Positions 8,502 through 17,184 are shown, numbered from the stretch's first letter. The stretch: 62,351 nucleotides of DNA from Hyphomicrobiales bacterium (GCA_003135415.1 PLBP01000007.1:48494-110844); one strand, 5' to 3'. Made by a program: numbers and translations. The notes: generated by a model from the sequence alone, not told the origin.

Positions 8502-9461
8502 ATGGTCGATGTTCTCAATCTTGCTTTGCCCTTCTTCGGGCTGATCCTGCTCGGCTTCGGAAGCGGGCGGCTGTTTCCGTTGCCTGAGCGCGAACTCGGC
8601 TGGCTCAACTTTTTCATTTTCTATATCGCCTTGCCGCCGCTGTTCTTTCAATTGATCTCTCGCACGCCCTTCGAGCAGCTCGCCAACGGGCGCTTTGTGC
8701 TGGCGACCACGACGTCGACGGCACTCACCTTCGCGCTGTCCTTTCTCTTGTGCTTCTGGCTCCGCGGCAAGACATCGGAGGCGACGATCGCCGGCACCGT
8801 CGGCGGCTACGCCAATATTGGCTATCTCGGGCCGGGCCTGACGCTTGCAGCGCTCGGATCGCAGCCGACCGTTCCAACCGCGCTTATTTTCACCTTCGAT
8901 TCCATCTTCCCGTTCTCGGCGGTGCCCTTCCTGATGGTGCTCTCCGGCGTCGAGAAGAAGAGCGCCGCCGAAACCGCGCTCCTCGTGCTTCGCCGCGTCG
9001 TAACGCATCCTTTCATTATAGCGACGGCGCTGGGCGTGCTCGCGGCCTGGGCGCATGTGCGGCCGCCGGTGGCACTCGATCGCATGCTGGAAGTCTTGAT
9101 GAATGCGGCGGCACCTTGCGCGCTATTTACGCTTGGCGTGACGGTGGCACTCCGCCCGCTGAAACGCGTGCCGCCCGACGTGCCCGCCCTCGTCGCGATG
9201 AAGCTCATCGTGCATCCCTTGATCGCGTGGACGCTGTTGTCGCTCGCAGGCAATTTCGACCCGGTCTGGGTCTATACGGCGGTGCTGATGGCCTCGCTCC
9301 CGACAGCGCTGAACGCCTTCGTGATGGCGAAGCAATATAACGTTTACGTGCAGCAAGCTTCCGCCGGCATTCTGGTAAGCACGCTCGCTTCGTTCGTCAC
9401 GGTGACGACATTGATGTATCTCGTGCAGCATAAGCTGCTCGCGCCCAACCTCTTTCATTGA
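8502..9461 (+). CDS. AEC-family (auxin efflux carrier-like) transporter
   Basis: A 319-residue membrane protein with about ten hydrophobic segments in the five-plus-five arrangement of the AEC/membrane transport protein family. It opens MVDVLNLALPFFGLILLGFG and ends with the segment ASAGILVSTLASFVTVTTL. Bacterial members export or import small carboxylates such as malonate or malate (family knowledge). The ATG at 8502 was chosen because the open frame upstream is Arg/Ala-rich without membrane character. The next gene, a CoA-transferase, starts 12 bases downstream, so the two are probably co-transcribed and could handle a carboxylic acid together. The substrate is unknown. Confidence 0.88.
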   Translation: MVDVLNLALPFFGLILLGFGSGRLFPLPERELGWLNFFIFYIALPPLFFQLISRTPFEQLANGRFVLATTTSTALTFALSFLLCFWLRGKTSEATIAGTVGGYANIGYLGPGLTLAALGSQPTVPTALIFTFDSIFPFSAVPFLMVLSGVEKKSAAETALLVLRRVVTHPFIIATALGVLAAWAHVRPPVALDRMLEVLMNAAAPCALFTLGVTVALRPLKRVPPDVPALVAMKLIVHPLIAWTLLSLAGNFDPVWVYTAVLMASLPTALNAFVMAKQYNVYVQQASAGILVSTLASFVTVTTLMYLVQHKLLAPNLFH

Positions 9462-9473
9462 TAAGAAGTCGCC

Positions 9474-10571
9474 ATGAAACCGCTCGAAGGCGTGCTCGTT
9501 GCCGATTTCACCACGCTCTTGCCGGGGCCGCTGGCGACGCTCTTGCTCGCGGAGGCGGGCGCCGAGGTCGTCAAGATCGAGCGTCCCGGCGGTGAGGATG
9601 TGCGGCACTTTCCACCATATTGGGCGGGACAGTCGGCGGCCTTCGCCTTTCTCAATCGCGGCAAAAAGAGCCTTGTCGCCGACCTCAAGCAAGATTCCGA
9701 CAAGTCGCGCGTGCTTGAACTCGTCGATCGTGCCGACGTCTTGGTGGAGCAATTTCGTCCCGGCGTGATGAAGCGGCTCGGCCTCGGCTACGACGCCGTG
9801 CGCACGCGTAATCCCAAGATCATCTATTGCTCGATCACCGGCTACGGCCAGGAAGGCCCGCGCCGCGACGAAGCGGGCCACGACATCAACTATATCGGCA
9901 CCACGGGGCTGCTCTCGCTTTCGCCGGGATCGATGGACCGGCCGACGGTTCCGCCGGCGTTGATTGCCGACATCGGCGGCGGCAGTTTTCCCGCCGTGAT
10001 GAATATTTTGCTCGCGCTGATCGGGCGCGCAAAAACCGGGAAGGGGGTCTATCTCGACATCGCCATGAGCGACGCGATGTTCACCTTCGCCTGGCTCGCG
10101 CTCGCTTCGCGGTTTTCGAGCGGCAAGCCGGTGGAGCCGGAGAAGCTTCGCCACTTCGGCGGCTCGCCCCGCTACCAGCTCTATCCCACGGCCGGCGGCA
10201 AGCTCGTCGCCTGCGGAGCGCTGGAGCAAAAGTTTTGGGAATCGTTCTGCGCGACGATCGGGCTTCCCCAGGAGTTCGCCGACGACACGCGTGACCCTCA
10301 GGCGACGATCGAGGCCGTGCGCGCAATCATCGCATCGGAAACGGCAGCGCACTGGAAGCCGCTCTTCGCCAAGGCCGATTGCTGTGTGACGATCATGGCC
10401 TCGATCGAGGAGGCGATTTCCGATCCGCATTTCGTCAAGCGCGGACTATTCGACCATAAGGTATCCGCGCCCGGCGGGGAGACAATGCCGGCGCTGCCGG
10501 TGCCGATCGCGCCGCCGCTTCGGGTCGAGGAAAAGACGCGCGGCTTCCCGCCGCTCGGCGAACTGAAGTAA
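9474..10571 (+). CDS. Family III CoA-transferase / alpha-methylacyl-CoA racemase-like (CaiB/BaiF)
   Basis: A 365-residue CaiB/BaiF protein. The N-terminus LEGVLVADFTTLLPGPLAT is typical, followed by AEVVKIERPGGEDVR and LVADLKQ. The motif GHDINY places His at 136 and Asp at 137. A GHDINY spacing is more usual in alpha-methylacyl-CoA racemases than in formyl- or succinyl-CoA transferases, so racemase activity is a real alternative. It is downstream of the AEC transporter and close to malyl-CoA lyase, which suggests carboxylic acid or acyl-CoA metabolism. It ends next to the convergent UbiH-type gene, which finishes one base away on the other strand. Confidence 0.88.
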   Translation: MKPLEGVLVADFTTLLPGPLATLLLAEAGAEVVKIERPGGEDVRHFPPYWAGQSAAFAFLNRGKKSLVADLKQDSDKSRVLELVDRADVLVEQFRPGVMKRLGLGYDAVRTRNPKIIYCSITGYGQEGPRRDEAGHDINYIGTTGLLSLSPGSMDRPTVPPALIADIGGGSFPAVMNILLALIGRAKTGKGVYLDIAMSDAMFTFAWLALASRFSSGKPVEPEKLRHFGGSPRYQLYPTAGGKLVACGALEQKFWESFCATIGLPQEFADDTRDPQATIEAVRAIIASETAAHWKPLFAKADCCVTIMASIEEAISDPHFVKRGLFDHKVSAPGGETMPALPVPIAPPLRVEEKTRGFPPLGELK

Positions 10572-11780
10572 TCAGAGCTGCACGCCTTCGCGCCGCCCGA
10601 GTCCTTGCCGCATCAACGCACGGCGGAAGAAGCCGACGCGGGCGGCGAGATGCAGCCCAAGCCCGCGCGCAGCGTGGACCGGAAGAAAATCGGTCATCAA
10701 GGACCAGTTGGCGATTTCGACCGCAAGCGCTCGCGATCGCACGTCGGCGCGGCGCCGCGCGTCGTATTGTTCAAGCAGCGCGTCGTCGCCGGGATCGCGG
10801 CCGTCACTGCGGGTGGCAGCGACTAATTCGACAAGCGCCGCCGCGTCGCGGATGCCGAGATTGAGGCCCTGCGCGCCGATCGGCGGCAGCACATGCCCGG
10901 CCTCGCCGACCAGCGCCACGCGGTTGGCGGCGAAGCGTTCCGCGGTCTCGGCCGTGAGCGGAAAGATCCCACGCGGGCCGTCGATCTCCATCTTGCCGAG
11001 GATCGAGTGGGCGCGGCGCTCGATCTCGCGGCCGAGCGCGCGGTCATCGAGAGCATTCAGCCGCTCAGCCTCATCGGGCTCGACGACGCAAACGAGGCTC
11101 GAGCGATTGCCCTTGAGTGGCACCAAGGTGAACGGCCCGCTTTCGGTATGGAATTCGGTTGAAATATCGCGATGCGGCCGGCTGTGCCGCAAGTTCAATG
11201 CGATCGCCGTCTGCGGCAGAACGCGTGAGCGCATGCCGATGCCGGCGGCGGCGCGGCAGAGCGATTTCCTGCCGTCGGCGGCGATGACGAGGCGCACGCG
11301 TTCGTCGCCGTGATCGAGCTTTAGCATCGCGCCGTCCTCATCGAGTTCCAGCGCCGTGACGGCAGCCTCAACGATGAGGAGATTGGTCGCCTTGCGGCAA
11401 GCGGCGAGCAATCGCGTGCGGAGCTCGCTATTTTCCACATTATAGCCGAAGGCCTCTAAGCCGAGCTCGGCGGAATCGAACAGGACTTCCGGCGCGCGCA
11501 GAATTCTTTGCGTGGCATCGACCAGGCGCAAGCGCTTGAGCGGCGCGGCTTCGCCCGCGAGCGCAGGCCAAACGCCGAGCGCTTTCAGCACCTGCACCGA
11601 GCCGTCGAGCAGCGCCGTCGTCCGGCGGTCGGCGGGCGGTGAGGGCGCGATCAGCAGCGTCGCGGCGCCGGTTGCCGCAAGCGCGAGTGCCGCAACAAGG
11701 CCAGCAGGGCCGCCGCCCACAACCGCAACTTCGGCGCTGAATGCTTTCGCCATCAGCGCGGTGATAGCGCCATTAGTCAT
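10572..11780 (-). CDS. UbiH/UbiF/COQ6-type FAD-dependent monooxygenase
   Basis: A 402-residue flavoprotein of the aromatic hydroxylase family that adds ring hydroxyls during ubiquinone synthesis. The FAD-binding motif EVAVVGGGPAGLVAALALA is at about residues 17-35. The second FAD motif, usually GDAAHxxxPxGQGLNLG, here reads GEAGHVLPPIGAQGLNLG, so the usual Asp is replaced by Glu. A middle motif RLVIAADGRKS (DG motif) is present. Homologues often begin near MAKAFSAEV (start 11753), so the first nine residues are uncertain. Which ring position it hydroxylates cannot be told. It is a single gene, convergent with the CoA-transferase. Confidence 0.86.
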   Translation of the reverse strand: MTNGAITALMAKAFSAEVAVVGGGPAGLVAALALAATGAATLLIAPSPPADRRTTALLDGSVQVLKALGVWPALAGEAAPLKRLRLVDATQRILRAPEVLFDSAELGLEAFGYNVENSELRTRLLAACRKATNLLIVEAAVTALELDEDGAMLKLDHGDERVRLVIAADGRKSLCRAAAGIGMRSRVLPQTAIALNLRHSRPHRDISTEFHTESGPFTLVPLKGNRSSLVCVVEPDEAERLNALDDRALGREIERRAHSILGKMEIDGPRGIFPLTAETAERFAANRVALVGEAGHVLPPIGAQGLNLGIRDAAALVELVAATRSDGRDPGDDALLEQYDARRRADVRSRALAVEIANWSLMTDFLPVHAARGLGLHLAARVGFFRRALMRQGLGRREGVQL

Positions 11781-11839
11781 GCAAGGCGAGGGTGGTACCG
11801 GCCCGCGCCACGATGCGATAGGCTGAGGTCGGCTGGTTT

Positions 11840-12679
11840 ATGATGTCCGTGTACGAAGATTTCCGTCATCTTTCGCCCGCAGCGGCAATGCTTGCGCGCC
11901 ATGCCGCTCGGCCGCGGGGCGTCGCGCTCGCCGGCGTGTGCGTGCTCACGGCGCTGGGTGCCGCGATCCTTGGCCTCCTCATGACCCAGAACGGCGCTGG
12001 AAGTTTCGCTTTCCTCAAGGCGCTGTGCGGAGCCAACGCAGCCCTCGACATCAATGCGATTGCGTTCGCCCTTTCGTTCGCCGCCTGGGCCGCGATGGCG
12101 CTGGTGATGATGCTGCCGGGTGCGGCGCCGATGCTGCTCACCTATGCGGAGATCGCCGAAACCGCGGCGGTGAAGGGCGCCGCGACCGTTTCGCCACTGG
12201 TACTCGCTGCCGGCTATCTCGCGGTGTGGATCGCGTTCGCGGGTCTCGCGAGCGGCATCGAGACGGTAATTTCCGCGCAGATCCCCCCTGTTACGGAATG
12301 GGCCGTATTCGCCGTGTCTGGGATTATAATCCTTGCTGGCCTTTATCAATTCTCGGCCTTGAAGCACGCATGTTTGTCGCGCTGCCGGCGGCCGTTCGCG
12401 TTCTTTTTCGCCAACTGGACCGACCGCGCCGCCGGCGTGTTCCGCCTGGGGCTGCGGCAAGGCCTCTATTGCCTCGGTTGCTGCTGGGCTTTGATGGCGT
12501 TGATGCTTTTCGCCGGCGCGATGAATCTGGTTTGGATGGCGGGGTTGGCTGCGATCATGGCGGCGGAGAAGCTCACGCGTTCGCAAATGTTGCCGCGCGT
12601 CATCGGGATCGTGTTGATCGCGGCGGGCGCCGTTATCCTCGCGATCAATTCGCCGCTCGCGCGCGCCGCGTTGGGCTAG
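11840..12679 (+). CDS. DUF2182 multi-pass membrane protein (predicted metal-binding)
   Basis: A 279-residue integral membrane protein with about seven hydrophobic segments. It has the family hallmarks: WAAMALVMMLPGAAPM in the second segment, LKHACLSRCRRP in a loop, and RQGLYCLGCCWALM in a later segment. The paired Cys and Met residues have led databases to call the family predicted metal-binding. No function has been proved to my knowledge. The gene is followed 24 bases later by a DUF1326 gene, a pairing I recall from many proteobacteria, which supports a joint role. The start ATG could also be the second one at 11843. Confidence 0.85.
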   Translation: MMSVYEDFRHLSPAAAMLARHAARPRGVALAGVCVLTALGAAILGLLMTQNGAGSFAFLKALCGANAALDINAIAFALSFAAWAAMALVMMLPGAAPMLLTYAEIAETAAVKGAATVSPLVLAAGYLAVWIAFAGLASGIETVISAQIPPVTEWAVFAVSGIIILAGLYQFSALKHACLSRCRRPFAFFFANWTDRAAGVFRLGLRQGLYCLGCCWALMALMLFAGAMNLVWMAGLAAIMAAEKLTRSQMLPRVIGIVLIAAGAVILAINSPLARAALG

Positions 12680-12703
12680 AAAGAACTTCGGAGGTCGTAG
12701 GCC

Positions 12704-13309
12704 GTGGAACCCTGGAAACTTGAAGGAGAGCTCGTACTGTCCTGTAACTGCACGGTTTTTTGCCCTTGCGTATTGTCGCTCGGCAACGCGCCGCCGACCG
12801 AGGGTTATTGCCAGACCTGGGCCGGCATCCGCATCGACAAGGGCCATTTCGACGACGTCGACCTTTCCGGCATCAATGCCGGCCTCGTCATGGAAATTCC
12901 CGGCCTGATGTCGCGCGGCAATTGGGAGGCGGGGCTGTTCGTCGACGAGCGCGCGAGCGTTTACGCGGTCAAGGCGCTGACCCGCATCTTCACCGGCCGC
13001 GCCGGCGGCTCGACGCATCTCCTCTCGATCCTGGTGGGCAAGTTCCTGGGCGTGCGCCAGGAGCCTATCCATTACCGGGTCGAGAACGGCACCCGCCATT
13101 TCCAGATCCCCGGCATCGTCGACGGCGCGGTCACGCCCGTCCGCGGCAAGGAAGGAGGCGAGCAGGTGATGATCCGAAACAGCGAATACTGGATCGCGCC
13201 CGACGTGATCGTCTCCCGCGCCGACAAGAGCCGCATGCGCGCCTTCGGCCGCAACTGGAACTTCGCCGGCCGGAGCGCCGAGATCTGCCGCCTCGATTGG
13301 GGCAATTGA
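12704..13309 (+). CDS. DUF1326 domain protein with N-terminal Cys cluster
   Basis: A 201-residue protein beginning with the typical W-L-G lead and the motif CNCTVFCPC (about residues 14-22), the family signature. There is no signal peptide and no membrane segment, so it is probably cytoplasmic. The start is GTG, with GGAGG 13 bases upstream, and homologues begin at the same place. The four closely spaced cysteines suggest a metal or redox centre, perhaps cooperating with the membrane partner encoded just upstream. The function is unknown. The next gene, pcs, begins two bases after its stop. Confidence 0.86.
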   Translation: MEPWKLEGELVLSCNCTVFCPCVLSLGNAPPTEGYCQTWAGIRIDKGHFDDVDLSGINAGLVMEIPGLMSRGNWEAGLFVDERASVYAVKALTRIFTGRAGGSTHLLSILVGKFLGVRQEPIHYRVENGTRHFQIPGIVDGAVTPVRGKEGGEQVMIRNSEYWIAPDVIVSRADKSRMRAFGRNWNFAGRSAEICRLDWGN

Positions 13310-13311
13310 GC

Positions 13312-14034
13312 GTGGCGGGAGCGCCGCCGATCCTGCCGAAACACCCGGCGCTTCGAAGCGCACTCGTCTTTCTGGTCCACGTTTTCACCGCCTCGGGCAC
13401 GGTTTTTTCCCTGCTGGCACTCGTCGCCGCCATCGAAAAACACTGGGCGGAAATGTTCGGCTGGCTCGCGGTCGCCCTTTTCGTCGATGGCATTGACGGA
13501 ATGCTTGCGCGGAAGCTCCGGGCCGCCGAGACGTGGCCCCGCTTCTCCGGCGAGACCCTCGATCTCGTCGTCGATTATCTCGGCTACGTGCTGGTCCCTG
13601 CGCTCGCGATCGCGACCGGCGCCATTGTGCCGCCGGCCTTCGAGCTCGTCGCGGCGGCGGCGATCCTGATTTCGAGCGCGATCTATTTCGCCGACCGCCA
13701 GATGAAGACCGAGAACTGGTATTTCCGCGGCTTTCCGGCGGTGTGGAACTTGATCGCCTTTTATCTGTTTCTGCTCCGCCCCGAGCCGCGGCTTGCACTC
13801 GCGATCGTCGCCGCCTTCGTCGCACTCACCTTCTTGCCGGTTTTGTTCATCCATCCGCTGCGGGTGAAGCAGTTGCGGCCGCTCAATATCGCACTGACGG
13901 CGATTTGGTGCGCGCTCGCGATTCTGACGCTGTGGTTCGACTTTTCGCCGCCCGCCTACGTGACCGCCGTGCTCTGCATCATCGGCGTCTATTTCCTGCT
14001 CGCGGGGTTATTGCGTCCGCGCCACGCTCATTAG
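13312..14034 (+). CDS. pcs: Phosphatidylcholine synthase
   Basis: A 240-residue CDP-alcohol phosphatidyltransferase of the Pcs type, which condenses CDP-diacylglycerol directly with choline to give phosphatidylcholine at the inner membrane. The active-site signature is clear: DGIDGMLARKL, then FSGETLDLVVDY, giving the D-G-x2-D-G-x2-A-R...G...D...D pattern. Eight or so hydrophobic segments follow. The start is a GTG two bases after the DUF1326 stop, so it depends on the upstream genes for transcription and possibly translation. Pcs is characteristic of Rhizobiales and some host-associated bacteria. Confidence 0.92.
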   Translation: MAGAPPILPKHPALRSALVFLVHVFTASGTVFSLLALVAAIEKHWAEMFGWLAVALFVDGIDGMLARKLRAAETWPRFSGETLDLVVDYLGYVLVPALAIATGAIVPPAFELVAAAAILISSAIYFADRQMKTENWYFRGFPAVWNLIAFYLFLLRPEPRLALAIVAAFVALTFLPVLFIHPLRVKQLRPLNIALTAIWCALAILTLWFDFSPPAYVTAVLCIIGVYFLLAGLLRPRHAH

Positions 14035-14043
14035 GCTTTTTCA

Positions 14044-14125
14044 GTCATGCCCGCACTTGTTGCGGGCATCCACGTCTTAGACGAGCATTAAAGACGTGGA
14101 TGGCCGGGACGAGCCCGGCCATGAC
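14044..14125. repeat. Palindromic intergenic repeat, family 2, copy 1
   Basis: An 82-base inverted repeat: GTCATGCCCGCACTTGTTGC at the left, GCATCCACGTCTT near the centre, AAGACGTGGATGGCCGGGAC, then GCCCGGCCATGAC at the right. A second copy lies at 23710-23789. Its core matches a dispersed repeat I recall from Bradyrhizobium-like genomes. Confidence 0.88.
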
Positions 14126-14166
14126 GCGCTTGCGGGAATGTTATGCCCGAGGCAACAGTTGGCGCC

Positions 14167-14916
14167 ATGACCAAAAAAATCCTCCTGGTGACCGGCGCGA
14201 GCCGCGGCATTGGCGCGGCGGTCGCGCTTGCGGCGGCGCGCGAAGGCTATCGCGTCGCGATCAATTACGTCAGCGACCACAAGGCTGCGGAAAAAGTCGC
14301 GGCCGCGATCGAGAAGGCGGGGAGCCAAGCGCTCATCGTCAAGGCCGACGTTGCGCGCGAAGCCGAAATCAACCGCCTGTTCGAGGAGATCGACAAAAAG
14401 CTCGGGCGGCTCACGCATCTCGTGAACAATGCCGGCATCGTCGGGCGCGTCAGCCGCTTAGGAGCCGCCGATCCCGCGATGATCCGGCAGGTAATCGATC
14501 TCAACGTCACCGGCGCGATCCTGGTCGCGCGCGAGGCGGTGCGGCGCATGTCGACAGCGCATGGGGGCGAAGGCGGCGCCATCGTCAATCTTTCGTCAGC
14601 GGCGGCGACGCTCGGCTCGCCCGGTGAATTCACCTGGTACGCGGCCTCGAAGGGCGCGATCGACAGCTTTACACTTGGGCTTGCGCGCGAACTCGCGAAG
14701 GACGGTGTGCGCGTCAACGCCGTCTCGCCCGGCCTGATCGAGACCGACATTCATGCCTCGGGCGGCGAGCCCGACCGCGTCGCGCGCATGGGTCCGCTTA
14801 TCCCGATGCAGCGAGCGGGAACCGCCGATGAGGTGGCAGAGGCAATCCTGTGGCTCTTGTCGGACAAGGCATCTTACGTCACCGGAGCGAATATCCGCGT
14901 CGCCGGCGGGCGGTAG
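14167..14916 (+). CDS. SDR-family NAD(P)-dependent oxidoreductase
   Basis: A 249-residue classical short-chain dehydrogenase. The cofactor motif TGASRGIGAA lies at about residues 9-18, NNAG near 88, the catalytic Ser in IVNLSSAAA and YAASK near 161-165, followed by the PG motif VSPGLIETDIHASGG. The closest known relatives by eye are YgfF-type glucose 1-dehydrogenase-like reductases, but the substrate is not predictable. The ATG at 14167 (MTKKILLVTG) is preferred; an in-frame ATG at 14143 would add eight residues. Neither start has a strong Shine-Dalgarno sequence. The gene stands alone between repeats. Confidence 0.9.
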   Translation: MTKKILLVTGASRGIGAAVALAAAREGYRVAINYVSDHKAAEKVAAAIEKAGSQALIVKADVAREAEINRLFEEIDKKLGRLTHLVNNAGIVGRVSRLGAADPAMIRQVIDLNVTGAILVAREAVRRMSTAHGGEGGAIVNLSSAAATLGSPGEFTWYAASKGAIDSFTLGLARELAKDGVRVNAVSPGLIETDIHASGGEPDRVARMGPLIPMQRAGTADEVAEAILWLLSDKASYVTGANIRVAGGR

Positions 14917-14946
14917 GGTATTTCGGTCAATTGGCCCGCATTTAGT

Positions 14947-14980
14947 GTGGCTTTCGCGCCACCAATTCTGGGAAAGCCAC
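14947..14980. repeat. Inverted repeat after the SDR gene
   Basis: Perfect nine-base arms GTGGCTTTC and GAAAGCCAC are separated by a 16-base loop, about 30 bases after the SDR stop. No T tract follows, so it is either a weak transcript end or an unrelated stem-loop. Confidence 0.6.
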
Positions 14981-15072
14981 CGAGATGACAAATTGCCGCA
15001 GGGGCAGGGGTGAGGCAAGCTTACACTCCAAGTTGAGGGATTGGAATTTTCGATTCCGAGGGGGCTACCACT

Positions 15073-15770
15073 GTGAAAAAGTTTCTGATCGCGGGTATCG
15101 CTGCCGCCGCGCTTTGCAGCGCGCCCGCAATGGCGGCGCCCCCTGCCGGTATTTTCAATTGGTCAGGGTTCTATATCGGCGGCAACGGTGGCTACGGATT
15201 TGGTAGCGACAGGATCAGTCATTCCAACGATTTCTTCGCCATCTCAACCACGGCCATCAACAATACCAAAGGCAGCCTCGGCGGCGGCCAGTTGGATTCC
15301 TCGGCCAGCAGGGCCCGGTGGTGTTTGGCCTCGAGGCCGCATTCGACGCCGGCAGCCTGAAAGGCAATGTCGCAAGCCCGGCCTTCCCGGCAACCGATGT
15401 CTGGCATTCCAAGATTGACGACCTGATCACTACGACCGCGCATTTTGGATACTCCATGGGCATGTGGCTGCCCTATGTGAAAGCCGGACGGGCATGGGGC
15501 CATGTCACCTCGTCGGCTGACTGTCTTACGCCTGGCTGTACACCCTCAGAGCTCTGGAAAAACAGCCAATGGCAGAACGGCGGGACGATCGGCGGCGGGA
15601 TCGATTTCTTGCTCGCCCCCAACTGGATTATCGGCATCGAGTACGACTACATCGCGCTCGCTTCCAAGAATCATCGTGCCCTGACCAACAACGGCGGTCC
15701 CGGCAACGCCAATGTAAGCGCGAACATCAACATGGTCCTCGGTCGCGTGAGCTATAAGTTCGGCAATTAG
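15073..15770 (+). pseudogene. Outer-membrane beta-barrel protein (Omp25/31-like), frameshifted
   Basis: Starts at GTG 15073 with GAGGGGGC upstream and a clear signal peptide (about 22 residues, ending AMAAP). The first barrel strand motif FNWSGFYIGGNGGYGFG follows. The frame is lost near 15290: the in-frame reading goes GGGQLDSSASR, whereas the next frame gives VGFLGQQGPVVFGLEAAFD and continues to a normal barrel ending VSYKFGN. One missing G at about 15290-15291 explains the break. The downstream part has GGGIDFLLAPNWIIGIEYDY, typical of the family. It is either a recent pseudogene or a sequencing error. Confidence 0.85.
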
Positions 15771-15813
15771 GCGCCGCGAAAGCACCGCACCAACGATTCC
15801 GACGAAGTTCAAA

Positions 15814-15841
15814 ACCCCGGCCTCGCAGCCGGAGTTTTTGT
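15814..15841 (+). terminator. Rho-independent terminator after the broken Omp gene
   Basis: A GC-rich stem (CCCCGGC with GCCGGAG, one mismatch) with a six-base loop CTCGCA, followed by TTTTTGTTTG. It is 44 bases after the Omp stop codon, consistent with the gene having been expressed. Confidence 0.78.
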
Positions 15842-15962
15842 TTGGGCTCCCATGTGCGTGCTTCCGGCGGCCGCTAAGCCGCTTGGCCGCGGGCCCGGGT
15901 AGGGCTAGAACCTCGTCCCAAGCATTGGCCCAACAGCAATTCATCACGACGGGAGATTGAAC

Positions 15963-16934
15963 ATGGTCGCGGTAGTGCGCGTGCATCAGACCGGCGGTCC
16001 GGAAATGCTCCGATACGAGGACATTCCGGCGAAGGAGCCGGGGCAGGGCGAGATCAAGATCAAGCAGACCGCGATCGGCCTCAATTACATCGACACCTAT
16101 TTCCGGAGCGGGCTGTATCCGGCGCAGCTTCCCTTCGTCGCCGGCAACGAAGGCGCAGGCGTCGTCACGGCTGTTGGGCCCGGCGTGAAAGGAATCAAGA
16201 AGGGCGACCGCGTCGCTTACGTCTTCACCCTCGGCGCTTACGCCGCCGAGCGCGTGCTGCCGGCCGAGCGCGCGGTGAAAATTCCGCCGAAGATCGACGA
16301 CAAGACCGCCGCCGCGATGATGCTGAAGGGCATGACCGCGCAATATCTTCTCCGCCGCACGTACAAGGTGAAGAAGGGCGACACCATTCTCGTCCACGCC
16401 GCGGCGGGCGGCGTCGGCCAGATTCTGTGCCAGTGGGGCAAGGCGCTCGGCGCCACCGTCATCGGCACCGTCGGCTCCAAGCAGAAAGCCGACATCGCCA
16501 AGAAGAACGGCGCGCACCACACCATTCTCTACAACGAGGAGAACTGGGTCGCGCGCGTCGCGGAAATCACGCACGGTAAGAAATGCGACGTGGTCTATGA
16601 CGGCGTCGGCAAGACGACCTTCATGGGTTCGCTTGATTGCCTGCGGCCCTTGGGCATGATGGTCATTTACGGCAACGCCTCGGGCCCGGTGGATTCGCTC
16701 AATACCGGCATCCTGGCGCAGAAGGGATCGCTGTTCCTGACGCGGCCGACGCTCGCGACCTACACCGCGAGCGCCAAGGATTTGCAGGCGACGGCGAAGG
16801 ATTTGATCGACGTGATCTTGAAGAAAAAGGTCAAGATCGAGGTCAACCAGACCTACTCGCTCCGCGACGCGCAGCAGGCGCATCGCGACCTCGAATCCCG
16901 CAAGACCACCGGGCAGACGGTTTTGATTCCCTGA
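15963..16934 (+). CDS. Quinone oxidoreductase, zinc-free MDR family (QorA-like)
   Basis: A 323-residue medium-chain reductase without the catalytic zinc ligands, as in NADPH:quinone reductases. Features include VRVHQTGGPEMLRYEDIP at the start, the GLNYIDTYFRSGLYP segment typical of quinone reductases, EGAGVVTAVGPGV, the cofactor-binding VHAAAGGVGQILCQWGKALG, and a C-terminal LESRKTTGQTVLIP. It probably reduces quinones or alpha,beta-unsaturated carbonyls with NADPH. The ATG at 15963 has GGGAG seven bases upstream; the slightly longer TTG start is less likely. Confidence 0.92.
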   Translation: MVAVVRVHQTGGPEMLRYEDIPAKEPGQGEIKIKQTAIGLNYIDTYFRSGLYPAQLPFVAGNEGAGVVTAVGPGVKGIKKGDRVAYVFTLGAYAAERVLPAERAVKIPPKIDDKTAAAMMLKGMTAQYLLRRTYKVKKGDTILVHAAAGGVGQILCQWGKALGATVIGTVGSKQKADIAKKNGAHHTILYNEENWVARVAEITHGKKCDVVYDGVGKTTFMGSLDCLRPLGMMVIYGNASGPVDSLNTGILAQKGSLFLTRPTLATYTASAKDLQATAKDLIDVILKKKVKIEVNQTYSLRDAQQAHRDLESRKTTGQTVLIP

Positions 16935-16967
16935 GCGACTTCGCCGTGCCCGTGCCTGCCTTTAATT

Positions 16968-17118
16968 GTCATTGCCGGGCTCGCAGCCAACCTTGGGCAG
17001 GCTGCGCAAGCTTGCCTGCCCGCAATCCATACGGCCGTGCCACAACGGAAAAGCAACATGGATCACCGGGTCACGCCGCTTGATCGCTTCGCGATCTGCG
17101 CGGCGGCCCGGTGATGAC
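16968..17118. repeat. Intergenic repeat with outer inverted ends, family 3
   Basis: A roughly 150-base element with ends GTCATTGCCGGGC and GCCCGGTGATGAC. Inside are shorter palindromes (AACCTTGGGCAGGCT and GCAAGCTTGCCTGCCCG; CGCTTGATCGCTTCGCGATC). It ends only tens of bases before the M20 amidohydrolase gene and appears to fill that gene's leader region. It is related in style, not in sequence, to families 1 and 2. Confidence 0.65.
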
Positions 17119-17184
17119 AGAAGGGGGAACACGGTCCTGCCCGTCCAACTCGATCCGCCCGCGCTCGGCCGCCGCGCCGAGGCG

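Noticed and set aside
9123-10430. A 435-codon minus-strand frame opposite the CoA-transferase
   Set aside because: Composition (Arg, His, Glu, Gly) is that of an antisense shadow and no family motif is visible.
11777-13363. A 528-codon minus-strand frame opposite the DUF2182 and DUF1326 genes
   Set aside because: It is antisense to two genes with clear family signatures and has shadow-like composition.
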